A stretch of DNA of 64,000 bases, from NCBI RefSeq assembly GCF_015350995.1, contig NZ_JADKRW010000005.1, forward strand, positions 335,293 through 399,292. Reading direction: 5' to 3'. Both the position numbers and the translations under genes were made by a program. The notes below the pieces were generated by a model, which saw only the letters and a list, made by a program, of their open reading frames with translations, had not been told where the DNA came from and searched no databases. This document shows positions 1 to 8,952 of the stretch, piece by piece; the first letter of the stretch is position 1, and each line of letters starts with the position of its first letter. This DNA is from Curtobacterium sp. VKM Ac-1393 (lineage in GTDB: Bacteria > Actinomycetota > Actinomycetes > Actinomycetales > Microbacteriaceae).

Positions 1-1726
1 CGGCGGGGAACCGCTGGGGGACGTCGCCGACGAGTTCGTCGGACACGTCGAGGTCCCAGCGCGCCGCGAACTCGGCGGCCCGGACGGACTCGTCCGGCGA
101 CTCGGTGAGGAACGCCGCGGTGTCGACGCCGATGCCGCCACCACCGATGATCGCCACGGTGCCGGCCGGCACGCCCTCGCGCAGAGCCTGCTCGTACAAC
201 ACGACGTGCGGCAGGTGTGCGCCGGGGATGTCGATCTCTCGCGGGACCACCCCGGCGGCGACCACGACCGCGTCACTGCCGTGCAGGTCCGCGGCGGTGG
301 CGGGACGCCCGAGGTGCACAGTGGCTCCCCGTTCGTCGAGCTCGGCACGGGCGGCACGGATGGTGGCTGCGTAGTCCTCCTTGCCGGGGACGAGCGCAGC
401 CAGGTCGAACTGTCCGCCGAGTCGGTCCGCGGCCTCCCAGAGCGTCACGGTGTGCCCTCGGCGCGCGGCGTCGACCGCGGCGGCGAGGCCCGCAGGTCCA
501 CCACCGACGACGTCGACGCGCTTCGAGTCGGCGGTCGGTCGAGCGGGGAACGCGACCTCGCGGCCGGCGCGCGGATTGACCAGGCACGACACCGGCGCGC
601 CGATGATCGAGCGGTCGAGGCAGGCCTGGTTGCAGCCGATGCAGGTGTTCACGAGGGCGAACCGCCCCTGCAGCGACCGGTTCACGAGCGCGGGGTCGGC
701 GAGGAACGGCCTGGCCAGGGCGACGGCGTCGATGGTCCCGTCGGCGAGGACGGTCTCGCCGTCGCGCAGGTCGGTCATCCGGTTCGACGCGATCACCCGG
801 ACGTCGGGGTACGACGACGCGCGCACGACCCCGGCGATGCGCGCGGCGTAGGCGAGCCAGGCGCCGTGCGGCACCGCGGCCTGCACGGTCGGGGTGCGGG
901 ACTCGTGCCAGCCGATCCCCACCGAGATGCCGTCGAGCCCGAGCGGGAGCAGGTCGTGCACCAGGGCGTCGACGTCGTCCTCGGTCGATGAACCGGGCAT
1001 CAGGTCGGCGCCGGAGAGCCGGATCGTCACGGCGAGGTCCGGCACCGCGGCACGCACGGCCGACACCACCGCGATCGTGAACCGGCGTCGGCGTTCGGGA
1101 GAACCGCCCCACTCGTCGTCACGCAGGTTCGTCAGTGGCGACTGGAACTGGTTGATCAGGTACCCCTCGGACGCCATGATCTCGACGCCGTCGAACCCGA
1201 TGTCGCGCGCGGACCGGGCCGCGGCGGCGAAGTCCTCGATGGTGCGCTCGATCTCGGCCGGCGTCAGCTCGGTCGGCACCACGCCACGGGCGGCCGCCCA
1301 GGGCAGGGCCGACGGTGCCACCACGCGCTGGGACTCCCCGTGCCGGTCGACCATCCCCGCGGCGAGCGCGTACCGCCCGGCGTGGAACAGCTGGGCGAGG
1401 ATCGTGGAGCCCTCCTCGTGCACGGCGTCGACCGCCGTGCGGAACCGCTCGTCCGCTCCCCCGACACCGAACACCGCGAAGTCGGGTCCCCCGCGGGCTT
1501 CGTCGTTGACGGCGATGCCTCCGGTGATGATGCAGGCGGCACCGCCGGCGGCGCGTTCACGGTAGAACGCCGACATCCCGGCCCCGCCGTCGTCGTGCAC
1601 CTCGAGCCCGGTGTGCATCGACCCCATGACCACCCGGTTGGGCAGGGTCAGGGGGCCGAGCGTCCACGGCGAGGCGACCGTCCGCAGGGAGTCCGGGACG
1701 ACGGGCGTGGAAGCGACGCTGCTCAT
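1..1726 (-). CDS. NADH:flavin oxidoreductase, 2,4-dienoyl-CoA reductase type (3' end outside window)
   Basis: Translated from the ATG at complement 1724-1726 (MSSVASTPVVPDSLRTVA); the frame stays open to base 1, so the C-terminus is missing. The first ~350 residues form an FMN-binding TIM barrel of the old-yellow-enzyme type. A CIGCNQAC cysteine cluster, which binds [4Fe-4S] in this family, follows, then a GGGPAGLAAA dinucleotide fold and a second GGGGIGVDTAAF nucleotide-binding motif. This is the FadH / trimethylamine-dehydrogenase layout: NAD(P)H electrons pass through FAD and the cluster to FMN to reduce an enoyl substrate. The closest family role is reduction of 2,4-dienoyl-CoA in unsaturated fatty-acid oxidation. 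The true substrate cannot be read from sequence. It is divergent from the next gene. Confidence 0.85.
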   Translation of the reverse strand, partial: MSSVASTPVVPDSLRTVASPWTLGPLTLPNRVVMGSMHTGLEVHDDGGAGMSAFYRERAAGGAACIITGGIAVNDEARGGPDFAVFGVGGADERFRTAVDAVHEEGSTILAQLFHAGRYALAAGMVDRHGESQRVVAPSALPWAAARGVVPTELTPAEIERTIEDFAAAARSARDIGFDGVEIMASEGYLINQFQSPLTNLRDDEWGGSPERRRRFTIAVVSAVRAAVPDLAVTIRLSGADLMPGSSTEDDVDALVHDLLPLGLDGISVGIGWHESRTPTVQAAVPHGAWLAYAARIAGVVRASSYPDVRVIASNRMTDLRDGETVLADGTIDAVALARPFLADPALVNRSLQGRFALVNTCIGCNQACLDRSIIGAPVSCLVNPRAGREVAFPARPTADSKRVDVVGGGPAGLAAAVDAARRGHTVTLWEAADRLGGQFDLAALVPGKEDYAATIRAARAELDERGATVHLGRPATAADLHGSDAVVVAAGVVPREIDIPGAHLPHVVLYEQALREGVPAGTVAIIGGGGIGVDTAAFLTESPDESVRAAEFAARWDLDVSDELVGDVPQRFPA

Positions 1727-1806
1727 GCCACCACTCTGCCGTGCCCTGCGCCGCCGGGCCGAGTTCGTTGTGCCTTCCCGACAACCGGGCGGGCAGGATG
1801 GTCCCC

Positions 1807-2937
1807 ATGGACATCCGCTTCACCGAGTCCCCTCCGTCGACCATCGGCGTCGAGTGGGAGCTCCCGCTGGTCGATCTGTCGACCGGCGACCTCGCGCCCC
1901 GCGCCCCCGCCGTCATCGCGGCCGTGCACGAACGGATCGGCGACCGCGAGCGGGTGACCGAAGAACTCCTGACGAACACCGTCGAGGTCGTCTCCAGCGT
2001 GCACTCGCGGGTCGGCGCCGCGACGAGCGAGCTGTCCGGCATCATCGGCGAGGTCATCGACGCCGCCGAGCCACTCGATGCGCAGGTCATGTGCTCCGGT
2101 ACGCATCCGTTCGCCGTCTGGGACCAGCAGGAGATCACCCCGGACAGCGAGCACTACACGACCCTGATCGACCGCACCCGCTGGTGGGGCCGCCAGATGC
2201 TCATCTGGGGCGTGCACGTCCACGTCGGCATCGACGACCGCGACAAGGCCCTGCCGATCCTCGGTGCGATGCTCGCGTACGTCCCGCACCTGCAGGCGTT
2301 CACCGCGTCGAGCCCGTTCTGGGCCGGCACCGACACCGGGTACGCGTCGAACCGCGCGCTCATGTTCCAGCAGCTCCCCACCGGTGGCCTGCCGCCGGCG
2401 CTCGGGGCCTGGGCGAACTTCGAAGAGGTGGTGGGTGACCTCACGCACACCGGTGTCATCGACAGCGTGAAGGACCTGCGCTGGGACATCCGCCCCTCGC
2501 CGAAGTGGGGGACGCTCGAGAACCGGGTGTCCGACGGCATCTCGACCCTGCACGAGGTCGGCGCCGTCACCGCGCTCGTCCAGTGCCTGGTCACCGCGAT
2601 GTCCGACCGTCTCGATGCCGGCGAGACCCTGCCGACCATGCAGCCCTGGTTCGTCCGCGAGAACAAGTGGCGCGCCGCCCGGTACGGCATGGAGGCCGAG
2701 ATCATCACGAACGCCGCCGGCGACGAGCGGCTCGTGACCGACGAGGTGCACGACCTGGTGCAGCGGCTCGACCCGGTGGCCGAGCGACTCGGGTGCCAGC
2801 AGGAACTGCACCACCTCGACACGATGATCGCGAACGGGGCGTCGTACCAGCGGCAGCTCACGGTCGCGCAGGAGCACGGCGGCGACCTGCGCGAGGTCGT
2901 CCGGCACCTGGTGACGGAGTTCCGCGAGTCGCTCTGA
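1807..2937 (+). CDS. Carboxylate-amine ligase, glutamate-cysteine ligase type 2 (YbdK family)
   Basis: The 376-residue product begins MDIRFTESPPSTIGVEWEL. The GVEWEL glutamate/metal-binding motif close to the N-terminus, HVHVGIDD in the middle and ENKWRAARYG near the end are features of the GCS2/YbdK ATP-dependent ligases. The family joins glutamate to an amine or to cysteine with ATP. In actinobacteria, members are annotated as glutamate-cysteine ligases, but the thiol pathway of this organism is not visible here. ATG 1807 puts the family motif at the usual distance from the start; in-frame starts at 1741 and 1798 would only add a non-conserved leader. A palindromic terminator follows at 2967. 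Confidence 0.85.
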   Translation: MDIRFTESPPSTIGVEWELPLVDLSTGDLAPRAPAVIAAVHERIGDRERVTEELLTNTVEVVSSVHSRVGAATSELSGIIGEVIDAAEPLDAQVMCSGTHPFAVWDQQEITPDSEHYTTLIDRTRWWGRQMLIWGVHVHVGIDDRDKALPILGAMLAYVPHLQAFTASSPFWAGTDTGYASNRALMFQQLPTGGLPPALGAWANFEEVVGDLTHTGVIDSVKDLRWDIRPSPKWGTLENRVSDGISTLHEVGAVTALVQCLVTAMSDRLDAGETLPTMQPWFVRENKWRAARYGMEAEIITNAAGDERLVTDEVHDLVQRLDPVAERLGCQQELHHLDTMIANGASYQRQLTVAQEHGGDLREVVRHLVTEFRESL

Positions 2938-2966
2938 CCAGCGGGGCGCTGGACGCGCGCCACGGC

Positions 2967-3008
2967 GGACGGGAGGCCCGTGGCGGATCCGCCACGGGCC
3001 TCCCGTCC
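2967..3008. terminator. 42-bp perfect palindrome, repeat family type A, terminator
   Basis: The stretch is its own reverse complement over all 42 bases, with core GTGGCGGATCCGCCAC flanked by GGACGGGAGGCCC arms. It lies 29 bp past the YbdK-type ligase stop and upstream of the TPR operon. Close copies occur at seven other gene ends in this window, which supports a transcription terminator that is also a dispersed repeat. There is no U-tract, as is common for actinobacterial terminators. Confidence 0.85.
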
Positions 3009-3037
3009 TGGGGGCATCCGTGCCACGCCGCGACCGC

Positions 3038-3043
3038 TACAGT
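3038..3043 (+). promoter_or_regulatory. -10 box TACAGT of the TPR/AAA operon, leaderless
   Basis: TACAGT lies 6 nt before the GTG at 3050, so transcription should start at or next to the start codon. No Shine-Dalgarno sequence precedes the GTG. No convincing -35 is visible. Confidence 0.5.
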
Positions 3044-3049
3044 TCCCCT

Positions 3050-4156
3050 GTGACGGGGGAAGCTGCGCAGCGTGGACCCACGGTGCTGCGCGCCGGGGCC
3101 TTGATGGACGCCGGGCTCCCGGAACGAGCGCTCGCCGAGCTCGCCGCGGTCGAACGCGACGAGGGCGAGTCGATCCCCGGCCTGCGTGTCCGTGCACTCG
3201 CACTGCTCGCACTCGACCGGACGGATGCGGCGCGTGACGCTGCTCGACGTGCCGTTGAACTCGCGCCAGGCGACAGCACGTCCCTCCGCATCCTCTCGAC
3301 CGCCCTGCTCCGGTGCGGGGACCGGACCGAAGCCGTCGATGCCGCGCGCAGGTCGGTCGCTGCGGACCCGGGCTCGTGGCAGGCCCACACGGCAGTGGCC
3401 GACGCCCTCTGGCTCGGCGAGCAGAACCGCCTCGAGGCACTGCGGGCGAGTTTCGAGGCGATCCGCCTCGCGCCGACCGAGCCGCTCGTGCACCGCCGAC
3501 ACGGAGACCTCCTGCTCGCGGCAGGACGGCGGCAGGACGCGCAAGCTGCCTACCGACGCGGTCTCGAACTCGCCCCGGAGGACCGTGGAGCGCGGCACAA
3601 CCTGGCGGTGACACGGCTGCGGCACGGCCACGAGGGCGAATCCGCGCTGGTCTTCGCCGGCATCCTGTCGACAGATCCGACGAACGCCACGGCACTGCGG
3701 AACCTGATGGTCGGCGTCGTGAACCCGCTCGGCCGCATCCGCACGGTCCTCGGCGCAGCGGCGCTGTTCAGCGGGTTCGAGTACCTGGCGACGATCGACA
3801 GCACGGCTCCTGGAGTGGGTCGATGGGCGGCGGTCGTCATGCCGGTGCTCGCCCTGGCCGGGGTCACGTTCGTCGTCCTCCGTTTCACCACCGAGGCACG
3901 GCCACGGCTCGCCTTCCTCGTCTCGGTCGCTCGACGGACGGTTCCGGGTTGGGGAGCCCTGGCAGTGACCCTCGGCGTCGCGACCGCGATCTCCCTGACC
4001 GGGCTGTTCCTCCCACCGGTCGGCGCACTCGCCGCACAGGGTCTCGTGTTCGTCGGGGTCGTCGTCGCATCCGTGCGGATCCGCCGCATCCTGCAGGCCT
4101 TCCCGAGAACCCGGCCGACTCCCGCGGAAGTCGAGGCCGACGATGACGACCGGTGA
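3050..4156 (+). CDS. TPR repeat protein with C-terminal membrane domain (first of operon)
   Basis: The 368-residue product starts VTGEAAQRGPTVLRAGALM. Residues ~10-210 are tandem helix-turn-helix TPR units, with the A/L/D-rich spacing typical of bacterial TPRs (for example RRHGDLLLAAGRRQDAQAAY). From ~residue 225 there are four hydrophobic segments (LGAAALFSGFEYLA, VVMPVLALAGVTFVV, ALAVTLGVATAISLTGLFL, LVFVGVVVASV) and then an acidic tail. This suggests a membrane-anchored scaffold with a soluble TPR domain. It overlaps the next gene by 14 bp, and that gene encodes a protein with the same architecture. I chose GTG 3050 because of the adjacent -10 box; an ATG at 3020 is the alternative. The function is unknown. 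Confidence 0.8.
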   Translation: MTGEAAQRGPTVLRAGALMDAGLPERALAELAAVERDEGESIPGLRVRALALLALDRTDAARDAARRAVELAPGDSTSLRILSTALLRCGDRTEAVDAARRSVAADPGSWQAHTAVADALWLGEQNRLEALRASFEAIRLAPTEPLVHRRHGDLLLAAGRRQDAQAAYRRGLELAPEDRGARHNLAVTRLRHGHEGESALVFAGILSTDPTNATALRNLMVGVVNPLGRIRTVLGAAALFSGFEYLATIDSTAPGVGRWAAVVMPVLALAGVTFVVLRFTTEARPRLAFLVSVARRTVPGWGALAVTLGVATAISLTGLFLPPVGALAAQGLVFVGVVVASVRIRRILQAFPRTRPTPAEVEADDDDR

Positions 4157-5192
4157 ACGACTCGCTCGCGCGATGGAACTCCGCATCGCAGGTCGTCCGC
4201 GCGAGGCACTCACGGCGCTCGCGGGCCTGCCAGCAGACCATGTCGTCCAGATGGAGCGTGCGCTCGCCCTGGTCGACGTCGGGGAACCAGAGGAGGCCTT
4301 CGGCGTGGCTGTGGAGGCCGTCGGAGCGGCTCCCGACGACGTGGACATCCTGCTCGCGTTCGCGCACGTCGCCGACCGGAACGACGAACACGGCGCAGCG
4401 CTGGGCGCGGCCGAGCGGGCGATCGCCCTGGCGCCCGACGACCTCCGGGCGCTCGTCTCCTACGCGGCCCGTGCCGTGCGGTGGCCCGAGTACGAAGACC
4501 GTGCCGCTGCAGCGATCACTGCTGCGTTCGAGCTGGCGCCGACGGACCCGGACGTCCCGAGGACCCTCGGCGACATGCTCCTGGGCACCGGGCGGTACAG
4601 CTCCGCGATCGAGGCGTACGAACGAGCACTCCGACTCTCCCCGACCGACTCCGCGGCCCGCCAGGGACGCGCCGCCGCTCTGTCGCAGCTGGGACGTGAG
4701 ACCGCAGCCGTCGAGGGCTTCTGGGGCGTCGTCACCGACTCCCCCGGCAACGTCGCGGCGGTCGGTGGACTCCGCTTGGCTGCCCTCGGTTCGCTGCAAC
4801 GGCTGCGCGTGCTCATCGGCGGGAGCGCGATCGCCGCCTTCTTCGCCGGGATCCGTCTCGACGCCACCGGAGCGACGCCGACGATCGCACTGGTGGGGTG
4901 GACGCTTGCCGCCGCGATGCTCGTGGTCGGCGCGGCCCTCGTGGTCCGGCTGGTCCGCCGCAACCGCACGCCGGTCGTGCGGCTGCTCCGCGCCGACCGG
5001 CTCCTGGCAGTCACCGTCGCCGTGCTTGGCGTCGCCGCGCTGGCGGTCCTGCTGTCGCCGACGATCCCGACCGACTTCCCGTGGCTGCCCACGACGGCCT
5101 TCGGACTGGTCGCGATCACGTCGCTCCTCTCTGTCGTCCTGCACTACCGAGCCGCGCCACCGCCCCCGGCGCGACCCCGCGACGGCTCCTGA
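4143..5192 (+). CDS. TPR repeat protein with C-terminal membrane domain (second of operon)
   Basis: The 349-residue product starts MTTGERLARAMELRIAGRP. It repeats the layout of the upstream protein: about 200 residues of TPR helices (such as DMLLGTGRYSSAIEAYERAL), then four predicted membrane segments (LIGGSAIAAFFAGI, LVGWTLAAAMLVVGAALVV, LAVTVAVLGVAALAVLL, FGLVAITSLLSVVL) and a short basic/proline tail. The two proteins look like diverged paralogues from a gene duplication. The 14-bp overlap upstream and 37-bp gap to the AAA ATPase downstream imply co-translation and a shared complex. I do not recognise a named family beyond TPR. Confidence 0.8.
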   Translation: MTTGERLARAMELRIAGRPREALTALAGLPADHVVQMERALALVDVGEPEEAFGVAVEAVGAAPDDVDILLAFAHVADRNDEHGAALGAAERAIALAPDDLRALVSYAARAVRWPEYEDRAAAAITAAFELAPTDPDVPRTLGDMLLGTGRYSSAIEAYERALRLSPTDSAARQGRAAALSQLGRETAAVEGFWGVVTDSPGNVAAVGGLRLAALGSLQRLRVLIGGSAIAAFFAGIRLDATGATPTIALVGWTLAAAMLVVGAALVVRLVRRNRTPVVRLLRADRLLAVTVAVLGVAALAVLLSPTIPTDFPWLPTTAFGLVAITSLLSVVLHYRAAPPPPARPRDGS

Positions 5193-5229
5193 CCGTGGTC
5201 CTTCCACCTGTTGACCCCGAGGACACCCC

Positions 5230-6465
5230 GTGAACGATGAACCGACCGACGACGACCCCGTGATCGCTGCCCTGCGGCGTGCGATCGGATCGGCCCCGGG
5301 TGACGTCGCACTCCGCGTGCACCTCGGGCGCCTGCTGCTCGACGCGGGCAGGACCGCAGAGGCCACGACCGAGGCGGCGGCCGCCCTCGCGGTGTCCCCG
5401 ACCGATGCCTCGGCGAGCGGGCTGATGCTCGCGACGCTGCAGCCCGGAACCGCCCCGAGCCCCCCGGCGGCAGCGCCGGCGGACAACGCCACCGCGACCT
5501 TCGACTGGCACGCCGCAGAGGAGCAGGTCGAACACATCGTCGAACCGGCGTTCGTGGACGACACGACACCGGACGCCGACCTGCCGTCCGCGTTCTCGGT
5601 CGAGCGGGCCGGCGTCGGGTTCGCCGACGTCGGCGGCATGGAGACCGTGAAGCAGCGACTGACCGCTGCGTTCCTCGCTCCGCTCGCCAATCCGGAGCTG
5701 CGGGCCCTCTACGGCAAGAGCCTGCGCGGAGGTCTCCTGCTCTACGGCCCGCCCGGCTGCGGGAAGACGTTCATCGCGCGCGCCGTGGCCGGCGAACTCG
5801 GGGCACGCTTCATGAGCGTGGCGATCACCGACGTCCTCGACCCGTACATCGGCGCGAGCGAACAGAACATCCGGGCGGTGTTCGAGGCGGCACGTGCCGC
5901 GGCACCGTGCGTGGTGTTCTTCGACGAGGTCGATGCGCTCGGGCAGCGTCGGAGCCAGACCCGGAGCTCGCACGTCCGCGGGATGGTCAACCAGCTGCTC
6001 ACCGAACTCGACGGTGTCGACGGCGGCAACGAGGGCGTGTTCGTCCTCGCGGCGACGAACCAGCCGTGGGACGTCGAGCCGGCGCTCCGCCGTCCGGGTC
6101 GCCTGGACCGCACCGTGCTCGTCCTGCCGCCGGACGCCCCGGCACGCGAGGCGATCTTCCGTGGACACCTCCGCGACCGACCGGTCGAGGGCATCGACAC
6201 CGCAGCACTCGCGAGCCGTACCGAGGGCTTCTCTGGTGCGGACATCGCGTACGTGTGCGAGGTCGCCGCCGAGCACGCGCTCATGGACAGCGTCGCGACG
6301 GGTACCGCGCGGCTGATCGGGATGCCCGATCTGCTCTCGGCGCTGAGCGAGGTCCGCCCGTCCACGCGGTCCTGGCTCGAGACCGCACGGAACGTCGTCC
6401 TCTTCGGCGAGGACGACGGCACGTATGCCGACCTGCGGGCCTACCTGAAGAAGTCCAAGCGCTGA
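5230..6465 (+). CDS. AAA+ ATPase (FtsH/CDC48-like AAA module) with N-terminal TPR
   Basis: The 411-residue product starts at GTG 5230, preceded by GAGGA. Residues ~5-75 resemble TPR helices, followed by a proline/alanine linker. A classical AAA module starts near residue 130 (FADVGGMETVKQRL). It has Walker A GPPGCGKT (~173-180), Walker B VVFFDEVDA (~228-236) and a second region of homology ATNQPWDVEPALRRPGRLDR with arginine fingers. This family converts ATP hydrolysis into protein unfolding or complex remodelling. No protease domain is fused and no membrane segment is seen, so the two upstream TPR membrane proteins probably tether it. The short C-terminus ends in basic residues. The client is unknown. 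Confidence 0.9.
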   Translation: MNDEPTDDDPVIAALRRAIGSAPGDVALRVHLGRLLLDAGRTAEATTEAAAALAVSPTDASASGLMLATLQPGTAPSPPAAAPADNATATFDWHAAEEQVEHIVEPAFVDDTTPDADLPSAFSVERAGVGFADVGGMETVKQRLTAAFLAPLANPELRALYGKSLRGGLLLYGPPGCGKTFIARAVAGELGARFMSVAITDVLDPYIGASEQNIRAVFEAARAAAPCVVFFDEVDALGQRRSQTRSSHVRGMVNQLLTELDGVDGGNEGVFVLAATNQPWDVEPALRRPGRLDRTVLVLPPDAPAREAIFRGHLRDRPVEGIDTAALASRTEGFSGADIAYVCEVAAEHALMDSVATGTARLIGMPDLLSALSEVRPSTRSWLETARNVVLFGEDDGTYADLRAYLKKSKR

Positions 6466-6467
6466 AC

Positions 6468-6515
6468 GACGGACGGGAGGCTCGTGGCGGATCCGCCACG
6501 GGCCTCCCGTCCGTC
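6468..6515. terminator. Palindromic bidirectional terminator between convergent genes (type A)
   Basis: 48-bp inverted repeat with the GTGGCGGATCCGCCAC core and GACGGACGGGAGG arms; one arm has a mismatch (CTCG against CGGG). It sits 2 bp past the AAA ATPase stop and 12 bp from the ffh stop, so it can terminate both. Confidence 0.85.
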
Positions 6516-6527
6516 AGTGGGTCACGA

Positions 6528-8081
6528 CTAGCGACCCAGGAACTTCTGCAGGCTCGCCAGCTCTTCCTCGGTCGGCGCCTTGCCGCCCTTGGCGGCGCCG
6601 CCGAGGCCGAGACCGGAGCCCTTCGGCGCCTGCTGCGGCGCTGCCGCCGTGCCGGCGGCGATCGCCGCGCGCTTGGCCGGGTTGCCGACCTTCGACTTCT
6701 TCTTGCCGCCCTGCTGCTGCTTCTTGCCGCCGTGCATGCCCGGGATCGGACCCATGCCCGGCATCTGCGGCACCCCACCGCGGGCGACGGTCTTCATCAT
6801 CTTGGCGGCCTGTTCGAAGCGGTTCACGAGGGCGTTGACCTCGGTGACCGTGGAGCCGGCACCCTTGGCGATGCGGAGGCGACGTGAGCCGTTCAGGAGC
6901 TTCGGCAGTTCGCGCTCCTTCGGCGTCATCGACTGGATGATCGCCTCGGTGCGCACGATCTCGCGCTCGTCGAAGTTGTCGAGTGCCTCGCGCATGCCCT
7001 TGGCGCCGGGGAGCATGCCGAGCATGCCCTTGATCGAGCCGGCTTTGCGGAGCTGCTGCATCTGCTGCAGGAAGTCGTTCAGCGTGAACGAGTCGGACGC
7101 GATCTTCTCGGCGACCGCGCGGGCTTCGTCCTCGTCGAAGGCCGACTGGGCCTGCTCGATGAGCGACATGATGTCGCCGAGGTCGAGGATGCGGCTCGCC
7201 ATGCGGTCCGGGTGGAACGGCTCGAAGTCGTCGAGCCCTTCACCGGTGGAGGCGAACATGATCGGGCGGCCGGTGACGCTGGCGACCGACAGGGCCGCAC
7301 CACCGCGGGCGTCGCCGTCGAGCTTCGACAGGACGACACCGGTGAAGTCGACGCCTTCCTGGAACGCACGGGCGGTGACGACTGCGTCCTGACCGATCAT
7401 CGCGTCGATGACGAACAGGACCTCGTCCGGGTCGACTGCCTTGCGGATGTTCGCGGCCTGCTTCATCAGCTCGGCGTCGACGCCGAGTCGACCGGCGGTG
7501 TCCACGATGACGGTGTCGTACTGCTGGTCGACCGCGGCCTTGATGGCGTTCTTGGCGACCTTGACCGGGTCGCCGACGCCGTTGCCGGGCTCCGGGGCGA
7601 AGACGTGCACGCCGGCCTGCTCGCCGACGACCTGCAGCTGCTGCACCGCGTTCGGACGCTGGAGGTCCGCCGCCACGAGCATCGGCGTGTGGCCGTCCTT
7701 CTTGAGCCACTTGCCGAGCTTGCCGGCGAGGGTGGTCTTGCCGGCACCCTGCAGACCCGCGAGCATGATGACCGTCGGCGGCTTCTTCGCGAACTCGAGG
7801 CGACGCTGCTGCCCGCCCAGGATGCCGACGAGTTCCTCGTTGACGATCTGGACGACCTGCTGCGCCGGGTTCAGCGCGCGGTTGACCTCGTCGGAGAGGG
7901 CGCGCTCGCGCACTGCTGCGGTGAACGCCTTGACGACCTCGAGCGCGACGTCGGCGTCGAGGAGCGCCCGCCGGATCTCGCGGACGGTGCCGTCGACGTC
8001 GGACGGAGTCAGCCGACCCTTGCTCCGCAGATTGCGGAAGGTCTCGGTCAGCCGATCGGAGAGTGAACCGAATTGCGCCAT
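6528..8081 (-). CDS. ffh: Signal recognition particle protein Ffh
   Basis: 517 residues, starting MAQFGSLSDRLTETFRNL. The N domain is followed by the G domain, with P-loop GLQGAGKTTLAGKLG (~107-121), DTAGRLGVDAELM and KLDGDARGGAAL. The methionine-rich M domain, which binds 4.5S RNA and signal peptides, begins near residue 330 and ends in a Met/Gly/Lys-rich tail (PGMGPIPGMHGG, KKQQQGGKKK) longer than in E. coli. The protein delivers nascent membrane proteins to FtsY, whose gene is also in this window (12.6 kb). A TAGAAT -10 box lies 9 nt upstream of the ATG, so the mRNA has almost no leader. Confidence 0.97.
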   Translation of the reverse strand: MAQFGSLSDRLTETFRNLRSKGRLTPSDVDGTVREIRRALLDADVALEVVKAFTAAVRERALSDEVNRALNPAQQVVQIVNEELVGILGGQQRRLEFAKKPPTVIMLAGLQGAGKTTLAGKLGKWLKKDGHTPMLVAADLQRPNAVQQLQVVGEQAGVHVFAPEPGNGVGDPVKVAKNAIKAAVDQQYDTVIVDTAGRLGVDAELMKQAANIRKAVDPDEVLFVIDAMIGQDAVVTARAFQEGVDFTGVVLSKLDGDARGGAALSVASVTGRPIMFASTGEGLDDFEPFHPDRMASRILDLGDIMSLIEQAQSAFDEDEARAVAEKIASDSFTLNDFLQQMQQLRKAGSIKGMLGMLPGAKGMREALDNFDEREIVRTEAIIQSMTPKERELPKLLNGSRRLRIAKGAGSTVTEVNALVNRFEQAAKMMKTVARGGVPQMPGMGPIPGMHGGKKQQQGGKKKSKVGNPAKRAAIAAGTAAAPQQAPKGSGLGLGGAAKGGKAPTEEELASLQKFLGR

Positions 8082-8090
8082 GATCCGTCG

Positions 8091-8096
8091 ATTCTA
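8091..8096 (-). promoter_or_regulatory. -10 box TAGAAT of ffh
   Basis: On the minus strand TAGAAT is followed by 9 nt and the ffh ATG at 8081. The spacing gives a near-leaderless transcript, as at several other genes in this window. Confidence 0.55.
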
Positions 8097-8145
8097 CCGG
8101 GTCGCCCTCTCGCTCGGGTGCCGCCGTCCTCGGTATCGTCTCGAC

Positions 8146-8940
8146 ATGCGTGCCGTACCAGCAGGACTCGACCCCGCCGTCGTCGCCGAGATCGACGGAC
8201 GGCTGGCCCGTCTGCAGACCGACCTCGGCGTGACGATCCCCTGGGCGATCGAGAGCGGCAGCCGCGCCTGGGGCTTCCCATCGCCCGACAGCGACTACGA
8301 CTGCCGGTTCCTCTACCTGCGCCGCCCCGACGACTACCTGTCGCTGTGGCCCAGCCGCGACGTCATCGAGACGCCGCTGGACGAGGTGTTCGACGTCAAC
8401 GGCTGGGACCTCGCGAAGACGGTCCGCCTCGCCGTGAACGGGAACGCGACGGTCGGCGAGTGGCTGCGGTCACCGATCGTCTACACGGGCGACGAGGCGT
8501 TCCGCGACCGACTCCTGGCGTTCGTCGCGAGCGTGGCCGACCGCGGGCGGATCGGCCGGCACTACCTGCACGTCGCCGCACGGCAGTACGAGCGGGAGAT
8601 CACCCTGAAGCGGTTCTTCTACGTGCTCCGGACCGCGGCCTCGCTCCGGTGGCTGCGGGACCACCCGGAGAGCGCGATGCCGCCGATGGACCTGCCGACG
8701 CTGCTCGCCGAATCCACGGTCGATCGAGCGGTGACGGACGCGACGGCGGAACTCATCGCGGTGAAGGCACGGACGCGCGAGGTCGGCAACGGCACCCCGC
8801 CCGAGGTCCTCGTGCGATTCGTCGACGCGGAACTCGAGCTGGCGCGGCCCTTCGACGACCTGCCGCCCGAGAACCCCTCGGCCGACGCGCACACCCGAGC
8901 GGATGCGTACTTCCTCGGCGAGCTCGACCGACTGCGCTGA
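8146..8940 (+). CDS. Predicted nucleotidyltransferase, YcgL/RlaP-like
   Basis: 264 residues, starting MRAVPAGLDPAVVAEIDGRL. The motif ESGSRAWGFPSPDSDYDCRF is the GSxxxGxxxxxSDxD signature of pol-beta-type nucleotidyltransferases, with the two metal-binding aspartates. The following LYLRRPDDYLSLWPSRDVIE and VNGWDLAKTVRL fit the predicted nucleotidyltransferase family PF10127/COG3541, some members of which accompany RNA ligases. No RNA-repair partner lies nearby: upstream is divergent ffh, downstream a convergent VOC gene. TATCGT ends 7 nt before the ATG, suggesting a leaderless mRNA. The substrate is unknown. Confidence 0.8.
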   Translation: MRAVPAGLDPAVVAEIDGRLARLQTDLGVTIPWAIESGSRAWGFPSPDSDYDCRFLYLRRPDDYLSLWPSRDVIETPLDEVFDVNGWDLAKTVRLAVNGNATVGEWLRSPIVYTGDEAFRDRLLAFVASVADRGRIGRHYLHVAARQYEREITLKRFFYVLRTAASLRWLRDHPESAMPPMDLPTLLAESTVDRAVTDATAELIAVKARTREVGNGTPPEVLVRFVDAELELARPFDDLPPENPSADAHTRADAYFLGELDRLR

Positions 8941-8952
8941 CGACGGGACGGC

